This document shows, one piece after another, positions 29,343 through 38,557 of a stretch of 45,266 bases of DNA. The translations under genes were made by a program, and so were the position numbers. The DNA is from Patescibacteria group bacterium (GTDB lineage Bacteria > Patescibacteriota > Gracilibacteria > Absconditabacterales > Absconditicoccaceae): the NCBI GenBank assembly GCA_017992195.1, contig JAGOPC010000005.1, positions 1 through 45,266 of the forward strand, written 5' to 3'. Position 1 is the first letter of the stretch. Each line of letters begins with the position of its first letter. The notes beneath the pieces are model-generated. The model did no database searches, was not told the origin of the DNA, and worked only from the letters and a program-made list of their open reading frames with translations.

Positions 29343-30314
29343 TTATTGCGCAAAATTGAGCATCGTCAGCACGTCGATCTCGTCGCTCTCCCACTCTCTT
29401 TGAAAGGTATGCAGATCGCTGGTGTGGTGTAATGGGACAATGAAGCCATTGGTGGTTTTCTTGTACTGCTCATTGAATCTCTCCAGAAAGTATGTATTGG
29501 AAATCAGTGACGATGCGATCAGCAAATCCTGCCCCGGCTTGACAAAATCCTTCATCCGACGCATCAGTGTCTCGGTGTAAAAATCGACAGACTGGATAAC
29601 GAGATTTTTAGCAAACTCATTGAGTTCGATCTCAGCGGTCGACTTGAAAAAGTACGGCAGCACATTGTTTTCCTTATAGATCTCTTTGAGCATACGAACT
29701 CCCAGATTGATTCTCTCACATCTGGTATATTTTCCGTGAGTAAGCGTGATGATCTTTGCGTATTCGTCGAAAATATAGAGAAGCTGGAGTTGCGGTTTAC
29801 GAAGAGATTTTTTAAGATACCCTACCGTATAGAAACTTTGTGGATAGATCTTGATCTTGTGCATATCGCGCCCAAAGACCGATTTAATGACGTTGCAGGG
29901 ACGTTTTTGCAGAAACACAAAGGTCAGCGTCGCATGGATAGTCCCGACCTCCCCCAGAATATATGGCTTATCAACACCGTTCACACTGATATTATCGATC
30001 AGGTAGTAGAGTTTCTCACCTCCCGCCTTATAGTGCGACTTAATATATCCAAGCCTCTCATTGACGATATTTTGCATATCCCTCACCGAAATCTTTTCCG
30101 TCGAACAAAAATCCAGATCAACCGTATACAAATCAAAATTATCTTCATCAAGGAGCAAAACGATACTCTCTTTTTTCTCATGGAAACTATACGCATCACG
30201 CATCATCTCCTTCATCTCACCCATTTTATGTGAGGTCTGAAATTTCCCTCCATGCTTATGGAAGTATCTGTACCCACCCTTCTCGTCGCTCCGTCTGTCT
30301 ACAAATATGTGCAT
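29343..30314 (-). CDS. Protein of unknown function, possibly an actin-like (FtsA/PilM) ATPase
   Basis: 323 residues ending in TAA, without UGA codons. No signal peptide or membrane helix. The C-terminal half has a short beta-hairpin-like stretch (LLYIFDEYAKIITLTHGKYT), the INLGVRMLKEIYKEN segment and a later LLIASSLISNTYFLERFNEQ. This order resembles the second half of FtsA/PilM-type actin-fold proteins, but the phosphate-binding loops are not clearly conserved, so the call is weak. A good Shine-Dalgarno (AAAGGAG, three bases before the ATG) is present, which is unusual in this window. It ends before the uvrA promoter and has its own terminator. Confidence 0.5.
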   Translation of the reverse strand: MHIFVDRRSDEKGGYRYFHKHGGKFQTSHKMGEMKEMMRDAYSFHEKKESIVLLLDEDNFDLYTVDLDFCSTEKISVRDMQNIVNERLGYIKSHYKAGGEKLYYLIDNISVNGVDKPYILGEVGTIHATLTFVFLQKRPCNVIKSVFGRDMHKIKIYPQSFYTVGYLKKSLRKPQLQLLYIFDEYAKIITLTHGKYTRCERINLGVRMLKEIYKENNVLPYFFKSTAEIELNEFAKNLVIQSVDFYTETLMRRMKDFVKPGQDLLIASSLISNTYFLERFNEQYKKTTNGFIVPLHHTSDLHTFQREWESDEIDVLTMLNFAQ

Positions 30315-30396
30315 CTGCTCCTTTGCTCCAATAATCTCATTAAATGCGAAAGTAGTTATATAGAATAACCCCGTCCCATCAAGCCCAGAAAAAATA

Positions 30397-30424
30397 TTGT
30401 ATTATCAAGAAATAAGTATAGTAT
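30397..30424 (+). promoter_or_regulatory. Possible promoter of the glycosyltransferase gene
   Basis: TTGTAT (30397-30402) with TAGTAT 16 bases on, or TATAGT 14 bases on. The match is modest. Confidence 0.3.
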
Positions 30425-30479
30425 GAAGCCCGAAGAAAGCACGAGTAAGAATCTACGATTTATGAGTTAACAACTTTGG

Positions 30480-31580
30480 ATGAATAGTTTGTTTCCGTAT
30501 GTGTGAGCAGCAATATTTTGTTTTATGGTAGCCGTTTTTGGCATCGAAGTTTTCACGAAATGGAAAATCCTCGATAAGCCCGGCCCTGACGTACCCGCCC
30601 GTGCGGGTGTACCGAATATGCAGGGAATTTTCCTCATATTGGGCTTTGTCGGCTCGATGTTGATTTTCTTCCCGGAGTATCTGCATCAGAAACAGTTCCT
30701 CGGATTGCTGTTCGGTAGTGTACTGATTGGTCTGGTAGAGACCGTCGACACGATCATTGGCTTGAATTATACAGGACTGAAGACCAGAGGGTTAAACAAG
30801 AAAATCAGGTTACTGGCGCAGATCATCGCGATCTTTATCGCTATGTTCATCGGCGGCATCAGTATAGAGAGCTTTTCGATCGGAGGTCGGACAGTTGGCG
30901 TGCCATTTGTCTTAGCCGCTATCATATTGATCATATGGTTTACCGGCTTCACCAATGCTATCAACCGGATCGATGGTGTGAATGCGTTGTCGAGTTGACT
31001 GTCGACGATCGGGTTCCTGACGATCTATCTGCTTCTCCAGCAGGTGGTCTTCCCGTCATATCCAAATATAGGTGCGGAAAGCGCCGCAACACTTTCGATG
31101 ATCACCAATGTTGCCTTTGTGATGACGGTCCTGGGAATCATCTACACGACGATCGAATATAAACCAATAGGGAGGCTGAGAGATATCGGTACGATGTTCC
31201 TCTGATTTGTCTTGGCGTATGTTGCGTTGCTTGGTGGCGCAAAGATCGGAACTATCCTTGTTGCTTTGTCGATCCCTATCTTCGACGCTATATGGGTATT
31301 CATCAACAGAATTTTCATCATGAAAAAGTCTCCTCTGAAAGGCGACTATACACACATTCACTATAGATTGCTGGCATTAGGCTGGAATCGTCATGAAATC
31401 CGCCGATTTGTCCGGGGTTGGTCTATCTTCTTCATGGTAATAATCCTCCTCCAGTGAACCGACAGACTCGCAAAGATCATTATATTTATCATGATGTTTT
31501 TGATCTTCTTTGGTGTACATATCTACTTGTTTTGGATCAAGAAGATGCCTATGGAATATAAGTTGCCGGAGAAGAAATAA
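30480..31580 (+). CDS. WecA/MraY/TagO-type glycosyl-1-phosphate transferase
   Basis: 366 residues ending in TAA with about four UGA-Gly. About ten membrane helices. Family landmarks in order: DVPARAGVPNMQGIF (usually P.pR.GG), VETVDTIIGLN in place of the DD motif, GFTNAINRIDGVNALSSG (the family has NxxNxxDGxDGLaaG; the last Gly here is UGA), and THIHYRLLALGWNRHE, the WecA-type HxHxRL motif. These enzymes link a sugar-1-phosphate from a UDP-sugar to undecaprenyl phosphate at the inner face of the membrane, starting a cell-wall or surface polysaccharide. The altered Asp residues are noted in the findings. The product sugar cannot be told. Confidence 0.8.
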
Positions 31581-31581
31581 T

Positions 31582-31809
31582 CTAAGCTTCAAGAAACTGT
31601 TTTTTTGTAATACCCGAGCATTCGAACATATACATAAGCGTATCCACTATCATAGGTTTATTAGTATGATGAACAACCATAAATTCATGATCGACAAAAG
31701 GACTATATCGAACTTCATGCGTTCCTGCCGAGTTCTTCACATAGCTACATCATAGTTTTTCTAACTTCTTTTTTACGTCCTTATACGTAAAAGAGTTCAT
31801 TATACCCAT
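31582..31809 (-). CDS. hicA: HicA-family mRNA interferase toxin
   Basis: 75 residues from ATG 31809 (or 72 from ATG 31800, MNSFTYKD, which looks more typical), ending in TAG. One UGA-Gly (KLGCSYV). The pattern YKDVKKKLEKLGCSYVKNSA, GTHEVRYSP with the catalytic-type His, VVHHTNKPMIVDTLMYMFE and GITKKQFLEA follows the HicA double-stranded-RNA-binding fold (K.hGf...r..GSH..y...). HicA toxins cleave mRNA when not held by HicB. It lies 42 bases downstream of the antitoxin candidate. Its stop is one base from the stop of the converging glycosyltransferase gene. Confidence 0.75.
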
Positions 31810-31851
31810 ATAATTTTGTTTTTATTTTTATAAGTAGAAAAACGTCTATAA

Positions 31852-32103
31852 TTAGAATATATAGGCGAATTGATGATCCATTAGCTTATTATAATCTATT
31901 GGAGTTCACTCTCTTTTCATTTTTGACTCTAACATATCTTTTACAATTTCAGGAGTAAGTTTTTGTATTTCCTCAAAAGAAGACGCCTCTACAAGAAGTC
32001 ATGGCACCTGTTTACTCATAGCAAGAAAATAAATCTCTCCGTTTTCTTGCACTTTTTCTACATTAACAACAATCGTATCTATAGCCATCGTAGCGTAGCT
32101 CAT
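31852..32103 (-). CDS. hicB: HicB-family antitoxin
   Basis: 83 residues ending in TAA with two UGA-Gly. The core IYFLAMSKQVPGLLVEASSF, EEIQKLTPEIVKDMLESKM follows the HicB partial RNase-H fold (...f....d.PGl.teG.t.eEa..ni.e.i), with the Gly of PGL given by UGA. No separate DNA-binding domain is visible at this short length. HicB neutralises HicA and usually represses its own promoter. Position upstream of the toxin and the nearby promoter and palindrome suggest autoregulation. Confidence 0.7.
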
Positions 32104-32136
32104 TAAAACATCTACATAATAAAAGTGGACATAATA

Positions 32137-32144
32137 ATTGCAAT
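32137..32144. promoter_or_regulatory. ATTGCAAT palindrome, copy near the hicB promoter
   Basis: An 8-bp perfect palindrome located just downstream of the hicB -10, where a repressor would block transcription. A second copy lies at 32285 next to the Rad50-like gene. Binding protein unknown. Confidence 0.35.
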
Positions 32145-32148
32145 GGGT

Positions 32149-32176
32149 TTTATATAGCAATTTATTTCATTTTCAA
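32149..32176 (-). promoter_or_regulatory. Promoter of hicBA
   Basis: On the minus strand TTGAAA (32176-32171), 16-base spacer, TATAAA (32154-32149), about 40 bases before the hicB ATG. Confidence 0.6.
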
Positions 32177-32284
32177 GTTTACTGTAGAATTCATGGCAAT
32201 ATTATCATAATTTGATAGTCAATAAGCCATTTTTAGTAGTTATTGTGATTTGAGGACCGAATATATATAATACCGTCAATTATC

Positions 32285-32292
32285 ATTGCAAT
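32285..32292. promoter_or_regulatory. ATTGCAAT palindrome, copy at the Rad50-like gene
   Basis: Second perfect copy of the palindrome at 32137. It ends eight bases before ATG 32300, within ATCATTGCAATTTACC. Confidence 0.35.
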
Positions 32293-32299
32293 TTACCCT

Positions 32300-34627
32300 A
32301 TGCAACTCCTCGCCACCACCTATCAAAACATTTGACCTTTTCTCGACCGCACATTGACGGTAGCTTTTCATAAAGGGAAATATTTGATCAAGGCGCCTAT
32401 AGGGAGTGGAAAGTCGTTTATGTTCTTTGACGGGCCGATATTTGGACTGTATAAGTACGGTGGCCGCACGATGCTAAGTATGAAAGCCAAAGAGGGATCT
32501 ATCAAGGCGCTCTTTGAGGCTGGAGAGAACTATTTTCTGGTGATCAGAACGCTCTCTCGTACCAAATCGGGCGGCGACAGCGTGAAGTCTAAATTGTTCG
32601 AGGTGAAATGAGACATGCAACAACTGGTTGCAGGAATAAGCGGCGTGGTGAATGAGAATATGGATATAGAGGATCTGCTTCGTTCGCAGGGAGCAACAGT
32701 AGAAGAGGTCGTCTTCAAGAATGAGACTGATTTGCAGCAGAACTTAGCGGATTTTCTGCCGCCGAGAGAAGTCTACACGAGTACGACGTTTCTTATGCAG
32801 GATAGCGAGAATATGTTCGAGATGACTCCTGCGGACAGGATCAACGTCTTCAAAAATATTTTTGGGCTGCTCGATATCGACGAGGCGAAAGAGATTATTT
32901 CTGATGCGAAGAAGGAGGCGACTGCCCTGCTCAAGTCGAGACGCAATACCGATGATGTGAATGCGAAGCTACAAAGAATGGTAAATGAGTATATTACACT
33001 CGTGAGTGAAAATAATGAACGACTTACTGACGAGATCATCACACATGCAAACGATCGAAGTATGGTGCACGACAAACTCGGGATCGAAAACTTCGACCTT
33101 GCTTCTCTTCCTCTTGCCTCACGGCAGTGACTGGCCATGACCTACGACCAGAAAAGATCGGCTTATCAGAGCCTTTTGGGACAGATCCAGGCACTTGAAA
33201 AACAGCAGAAGACAGTAGACATTGAACTCACTAAAATCACCAGTCAAAAAAAGAATGCATTAATTACGATCGAGCAACTTGAAAAGAAATTAAACACCGA
33301 CAATAGTGAAGCAATAAAAAAATTACAGGAAGAGAAAAAAACAACTGTTGTACAACAGGAGAATATTGTTGCTACCCTACCCCTTCAGGAGCTCAATATT
33401 AGTTCTGTCTATGAATTAAATACGTATATCAGCGAGCTCACACAGAAATGAAAAATGCTCAAGCAGACAAAAGAAATCTTAGAACAGAAAGTGGAATTAA
33501 TTGAAAAACAGTTAAAAGATATAGATGAGCAGAAAGCGAATGTAGAAAAACAGTTAGAGCTGGTAAAATCAAACAGCAAGAAAAACGAGTTCATCTGTGA
33601 TCTCATAGGTGATAAGCCATGTCCTTACGTAGATCTTATTAATTCGGCATATTCGAAGAATATAGACAAACAGCAAGAATTATTGGCAAAACAACTAGAA
33701 TCGTTAGATAAATCGAAAGTAGAAAAAGAGAAAGTGAAAGTTGCGCAGGAGTTACTAAGTGCGAAGAGTGAATATGCGGGCGCGATAGAAGAATATAAGA
33801 AATTTGATTTTAAGAAAATAAAAGAAGAGATTGATCGTTATTCGGTGTTGGATAGTGCGCGTCAGGAGGTTGATAAAAAATTATTGTCGTTAGAAAAAGA
33901 GAAGGAAAATCAGGAAGAACAGAAGCGCGCGTTAGTTGAGCTACAGGCTTCACTGAGCCATTATGACGAGTCGGCAAAGACACTTGAGAAGCAACAGTCA
34001 GAGATCAGCGATGAGCTTACGAAGATCAGAGCCACAGCAAATATCAATGAGCTCGATAAGATCGAGGCGATGCTCGCATCTATCGCGAAATGTATGAAAC
34101 TTCTTGAAGCTGTCAGCGATCTTGTCGCCACGCACAAAAACAATATGCTCATGATCAAGCAGCTTGAGGAAAAAGAGACGATGCTCGGGCAGCTCTACAA
34201 TATTTTCAGCAAAGAAATTATGATCTATGTGTTACAGCAGACGCTGCCTCTTTTTGCGGATGTGCTGAATAATCTGCTCGCAAAGGTCGTGGACTACACA
34301 GTAAGTTTTGAGACAAACACGACCAGCGATAAGATAGAGCTCGAGATCAAAGTCCACGACGCGAAGTGAGAGAGGCTCGTGAAGTCACTATCATGAGGCC
34401 AGAAGACTGTTCTTAGGCTCACTCGAACGCTCGCCATCTGTATCTTCACTCGCAGCAACGCTCTCTTCCTTGACGAAACGGTGAACAATATCGACAGAGA
34501 TACGATCGGGAAGGTTGCAGACTTAATTGAGGACTTTACGAAAACACACGATATAACGTTCTATATCATCACGCACTCGGAGGCTATTCAGGAGATGGAA
34601 ATTTGGGATAAAGTTATTTCTTTGTAA
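32300..34627 (+). CDS. Rad50/SbcC/SMC-like ATPase
   Basis: 775 residues ending in TAA with five or more UGA-Gly. It opens with Walker A KAPIGSGKSFMFFDGP (about 34-41), then the N-terminal ATPase segment ending FEMTPADRINVFKNIFGLLD, followed by two long charged coiled-coil arms (about 220-640). Between the arms GDKPCPYVDLI takes the place of the Rad50 zinc hook (normally CxxC) but keeps only one of the hook Cys. The C-terminal lobe has signature KSLSGGQKTVLRLTRTLA (Gly 699 by UGA at 34394), Walker B NALFLDE, and a D-loop and switch SEAIQEM. Such proteins tether and process DNA ends or act in defence systems. No Mre11/SbcD-type partner is adjacent. The N-terminus is short of the usual Rad50 Q-loop spacing. 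Confidence 0.8.
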
Positions 34628-35942
34628 AGTTATTTGTGAAATTGACTGTATCTGTTTGTTTGTAGCGAGGCATTGCTACTCTATTATCGCGACCAATGTG
34701 CTTATAGACCGACTCTCTCCAGTAGTTAAATTTATGCTTAAAGTTTTTCCTAAGGATTTGTGCATTATCTGAAATAGAGGTACGATCTGAAAGAAACTGG
34801 TCATAGGCAGTATTGATATAGACCTTTATCGGCATAACTTCAATCTTTCCCGCCCTTCACACTTTCTTTGTAACCTCATGGACAACTTTATCATAAAGCG
34901 CGCTATGAAGGCTTTTATGAGCAGCCCAATCGATATTGTACATACGAATATCTTCTCCATATGGCAAAACATATGATTTTGCGTCGATGAGATAAACTGG
35001 CACATAGACTTTCTTATTCCTGTAGGCGGTTTTATCTATAACGATGAAGTCCACTCCCTGCTGCACATCAAGCGCATCGATACTTGCACGATCTAGCTTT
35101 ACGATTTTCATATCTCATTGCTTATTAAAGAAATCGAGACAGATCGCATGAGAGATAAATCACTTTGCTTGACTCAGCGCTGTACTGCTTTGCAGATTGC
35201 TACCGATAAGATTATGAATATTATCATTGAATACTTTCATAAAATCCCTCACAACCTGCGGCAAATGAGAAACAATTCCATGTTTAAAAAAGTGGGCAGC
35301 GAGATAGTCGCCCATCTTCTGCTGAACGTGGGCAAAATTGAGTATGATGAGATGATCTCTATCAGGTGACTGACCGAGGAGCAACTTATCAATTGCCTTT
35401 AGGTGTGGCGTCACCTGAGCGTTCATATAATGAACCGCCTGTTTAATCTCATTTTCAGGTTTTATTACTCTTCTTGCCTTATTTCCTCTAGCTATAGCGT
35501 CTTGAATTTGCTTTTGAATGGCAGGCGAAAAATCTACAGAACTAAGAACCTTAAAGCCGCCAACAGCCGCAGTCATGATCTGCTTGGGCCTTTCTTGTAA
35601 AACCTCTTTCACTTCCTCCACAATATCTTGACTCCTCTGCTTTGCATTGCGTGCAGTTTTCGCCAGACGAGATGTTAAATGTTGTGACTTATGTTGCAGT
35701 GGAGGCAAACCTTTTTCGTCTGCTGCTGCTATTGTTTTCACGGGAATCTCATCTTCTATCTGAACTGCTATATCTTCTGCAGGTCTGACTCTTTCTTCTA
35801 CTATCTTCTCTCACTCCAACGCTTCGCTTATCTGAATCTTTTTCTCCTCTTCCATTTTTTTCCTTTTCTCAAAATCACGCTGCTGCTTTTTCAGCACATA
35901 CGGAGGCAACTCATCAAAATACTTTCTAAAATTATTTGACAT
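34614..35942 (-). CDS. Unknown protein with a possible PD-(D/E)XK nuclease core
   Basis: 442 residues ending in TAA with four or more UGA-Gly; the standard code splits it into three pieces. The N-terminal 60 residues are Lys/Glu-rich and coiled-coil-like, and a helical middle follows. Near residue 295 the segment GVDFIVIDKTAYRNKKVYVP, VYLIDAKSYVLPYGEDIRMY has an Asp and, about 20 residues on, a D-A-K triad resembling the PD-(D/E)XK catalytic core. This is suggestive only. The last 14 bases overlap the Rad50-like gene tail-to-tail. It has its own TTGACA promoter. Alternative: a DNA- or RNA-binding protein with no enzymatic role. Confidence 0.6.
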
Positions 35943-35972
35943 AGGGAATTATCAAAAACAGCTAACTCGCAT

Positions 35973-36000
35973 AGTTTACTGCTTTGATCTTATATGTCAA
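35973..36000 (-). promoter_or_regulatory. Promoter of the 34614-35942 gene
   Basis: On the minus strand TTGACA (36000-35995), 16-base spacer, TAAACT (35978-35973), about 30 bases before the start codon. Confidence 0.6.
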
Positions 36001-36017
36001 TCCTTCGATCCTAGAAA

Positions 36018-38423
36018 TTACAGCTTCACATTCTTCGTATTCTCACACTCCGGATACTTGTTACATGCTAGGAAGAAACCGCGTTTTGACTTCTTGATGT
36101 GCATCGTTCCCTTGCCGCATTTGTCGCATGGGACTCACCCGAACTTCTCTTCCAGTTCGATCATTTTCTCATTTGGGATCGATGAGATCCGTTTTACTTT
36201 AGGATACTCAGATGACGTTAAGAACGGACCAAATCTACCCATGCGAACGACTATCGTTCCTCCTTCCGGACACGGCTGGCCTTCGTATTTCTCACGCAAT
36301 GGCTCAAGCGCGTCTTTCTCCTCCTGCGATTTTTCCGTATAGTCGCAATCCGGATATCTACTACAACCGATAAACTTTCCAAAACGCGTAAACTTATAGA
36401 TCAGATCTCATTCAGTACATTTCGGACATTTTCTTCCAACAGGAACGATCTCCTTATCTCACTTCTTAGCTTCTGTTATCGTCTTTTCAAATTCTCCATA
36501 AAAGTCCTGCATCATCTTATTCCGAGAGGTCTTTCCTTCCGCAACGGTATCGAGCTCATTTTCCATCTTTGCAGTGAACTCGTAGTTCATAAGATTATCG
36601 AAATTTTTCACGAGAAAGTCGTTTACGAGAAATGCGATCTCGGTTGGATGAAGTTTTTTATCTTCTTTTTTAAGTACGTATCCTCTGTCCTGGATAGTTG
36701 AAATCGTCGGTGCGTATGTTGACGGACGGCCGATACCGTAGCCCTCAAGCGCTTTTACAAGCGATGCTTCCGTATATCTTGCCGGTGGACGAGAGAACGC
36801 CTGTGAGGCGATGATCTCCTTTGTCGGCAACACAACTCATTTATCAAGTGCAGGCAATGTCTGCTCGCCTCCCTCCTCTTCTTCATCTTCTTTTCCATAG
36901 AGCACCAGAAATCCGGCGAATAATATGCGCTGACCTTTAGCAACCCACTCCTGCTGTGTTCCCTCAGGATTGAATGTGTAGGTCGTATTGAGCACCTTTG
37001 CGCTTGCCATCTGTGATGCCACCGTGCGCGCCCGGATCAGTTCGTACAATTTCAGCTCCTGCCCGCTCAATCAGCTTGCGGCAGGTATGCGATCGATAGA
37101 GGTCGGTCTGATCGCCTCGTGCGCCTCCTGTGCGTTCTTACTTTTCGTCGCGTATTTTCTTACCGTCAAATACTCAGCGCCATAGGCATGCTCAATATAT
37201 TTCGAAGCGGCGGCGATCGCAAGTCATGACAGATTGACGCTGTCCGTTCTCATGTATGTAATAAATCCGCTTTCATAGAGCTTTTGCGCAGTCATCATCA
37301 CCTGTTTGACCGATCGCCCCAATCTTCCTGCTCCTGCTTGCTGGAGAGTAGAGGTTGTGAACGGCGCTGCTGGGTTTCTGGCAGAAGTTTTCTCAACAAT
37401 ATCCGTTAGGGTGAAATTCGAATTTGCAGCATATGTATGCACTAACCATCCCGTCTTCTCATTGGTTCCGACCTGTGGCGTCATATTGGTCGCAAGTGTC
37501 TTCACCATCGCTTCCGCGTCACCAAGCGTCTTCAATTCAACCGCCTTACCGGCATTCTTATTGAGCTCACATAAGATCGAACTATTCTTATGCGCCAGAT
37601 GTGCCTTCAAACTCCACGACTCTTCCGGCTTAAAGTTCTGAATCTCTCTCTCTTTTTCAACGATCATCTTCACAGCTACCGACTGCACACGTCATGCAGA
37701 GAGCCCACGACGAATTTTCGTCCACAAGACCGGCGACACGTTAAATCCGACCAGACGATCAAGTAAACGTCTTGCCTGCTGCGCATTCACGAGATTCATA
37801 TCGATGAATCTTGGCTTACTGACAGCCTCGTCGATCGCACTCTTCGTAATTTCATGAAACACAATACGCGCCGTTTTGTCGACCGGCAAACCTAACGCCT
37901 GAGCCACATGCCACGCAATTGCTTCTCCTTCGCGGTCCTCGTCAGTCGCAAGCCATACTTTTTTTGCGACTTTCGCATCCCTCTTCAACTCTGCGATCAC
38001 CTTCTTTTTATCTGGCGATATCTCATACGTCGGTTTGAAATTGTTTTTTACATCAATTCCCAAAGTTTTCTGAGGCAAGTCAGAAACATGTCCAAATGAG
38101 GCTTTTACCTCCCATTCGCTTCCTAAAAATCACTTAATGGTTTTCCCCTTCGCCGGAGACTCAACGATAACAAGGTTCTTCCCCGTCACATCGGCTCCCG
38201 ACAATGTATATGATCTAGTAAAGCCTTTCTTTTCAGTTGGCTTCTCCGTCGTTTTTTTCGCTGCTTTACTAGCTGTTTTCTTCGCTGCTCTTTTTGCTGG
38301 GGTTTTCTTTTTACTAGCTATAACCCCCTCGATAATACTTTCTGTACTGTCACCCTCGGTGACTACTGCCTTTTTTGCTTTCGCAGCGCTGCTGGCAGAA
38401 CGCTTAGTGCTCTTTACTGGCAT
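36018..38423 (-). CDS. topA: DNA topoisomerase I (type IA)
   Basis: 801 residues ending in TAA with eight UGA-Gly. An N-terminal Lys/Ala-rich tail (about 1-75) precedes the Toprim domain (LVIVESPAKGKTIKGFLG, LATDEDREGEAIAWHVA) and the core with GLSAGRVQSVAVKMI (Gly by UGA at 37692). The active-site Tyr is in FITYMRTDS (about residue 390). YGIGRPSTYAPTIS lies in domain III. The C-terminal zinc-binding tail has CPEC...GCSRYPDC and CDKC...ACNKYPEC; the finger between them is degenerate (CPEGG and SSEYPK). It relaxes negative supercoils by single-strand passage. The promoter is divergent from that of the gene at 38558. Confidence 0.95.
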
Positions 38424-38462
38424 ATTATGTAATGATCGATTAAAGATACAAAACTGGCTTTT

Positions 38463-38490
38463 AATATAAGTAAGGTGTATAAAATTGCAA
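38463..38490 (-). promoter_or_regulatory. Promoter of topA
   Basis: On the minus strand TTGCAA (38490-38485), 16-base spacer, TATATT (38468-38463), about 35 bases before the topA start codon. Confidence 0.6.
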
Positions 38491-38500
38491 GGATGTATGT

Positions 38501-38528
38501 TTGACTTCTTATTGTGAGTATTTATAAT
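38501..38528 (+). promoter_or_regulatory. Promoter of the 38558 gene
   Basis: TTGACT (38501-38506), 16-base spacer, perfect TATAAT (38523-38528). The leader is about 23 bases with no Shine-Dalgarno. Confidence 0.75.
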
Positions 38529-38557
38529 AGCGATTCGTATGCCTATTCTCCTTTCTC

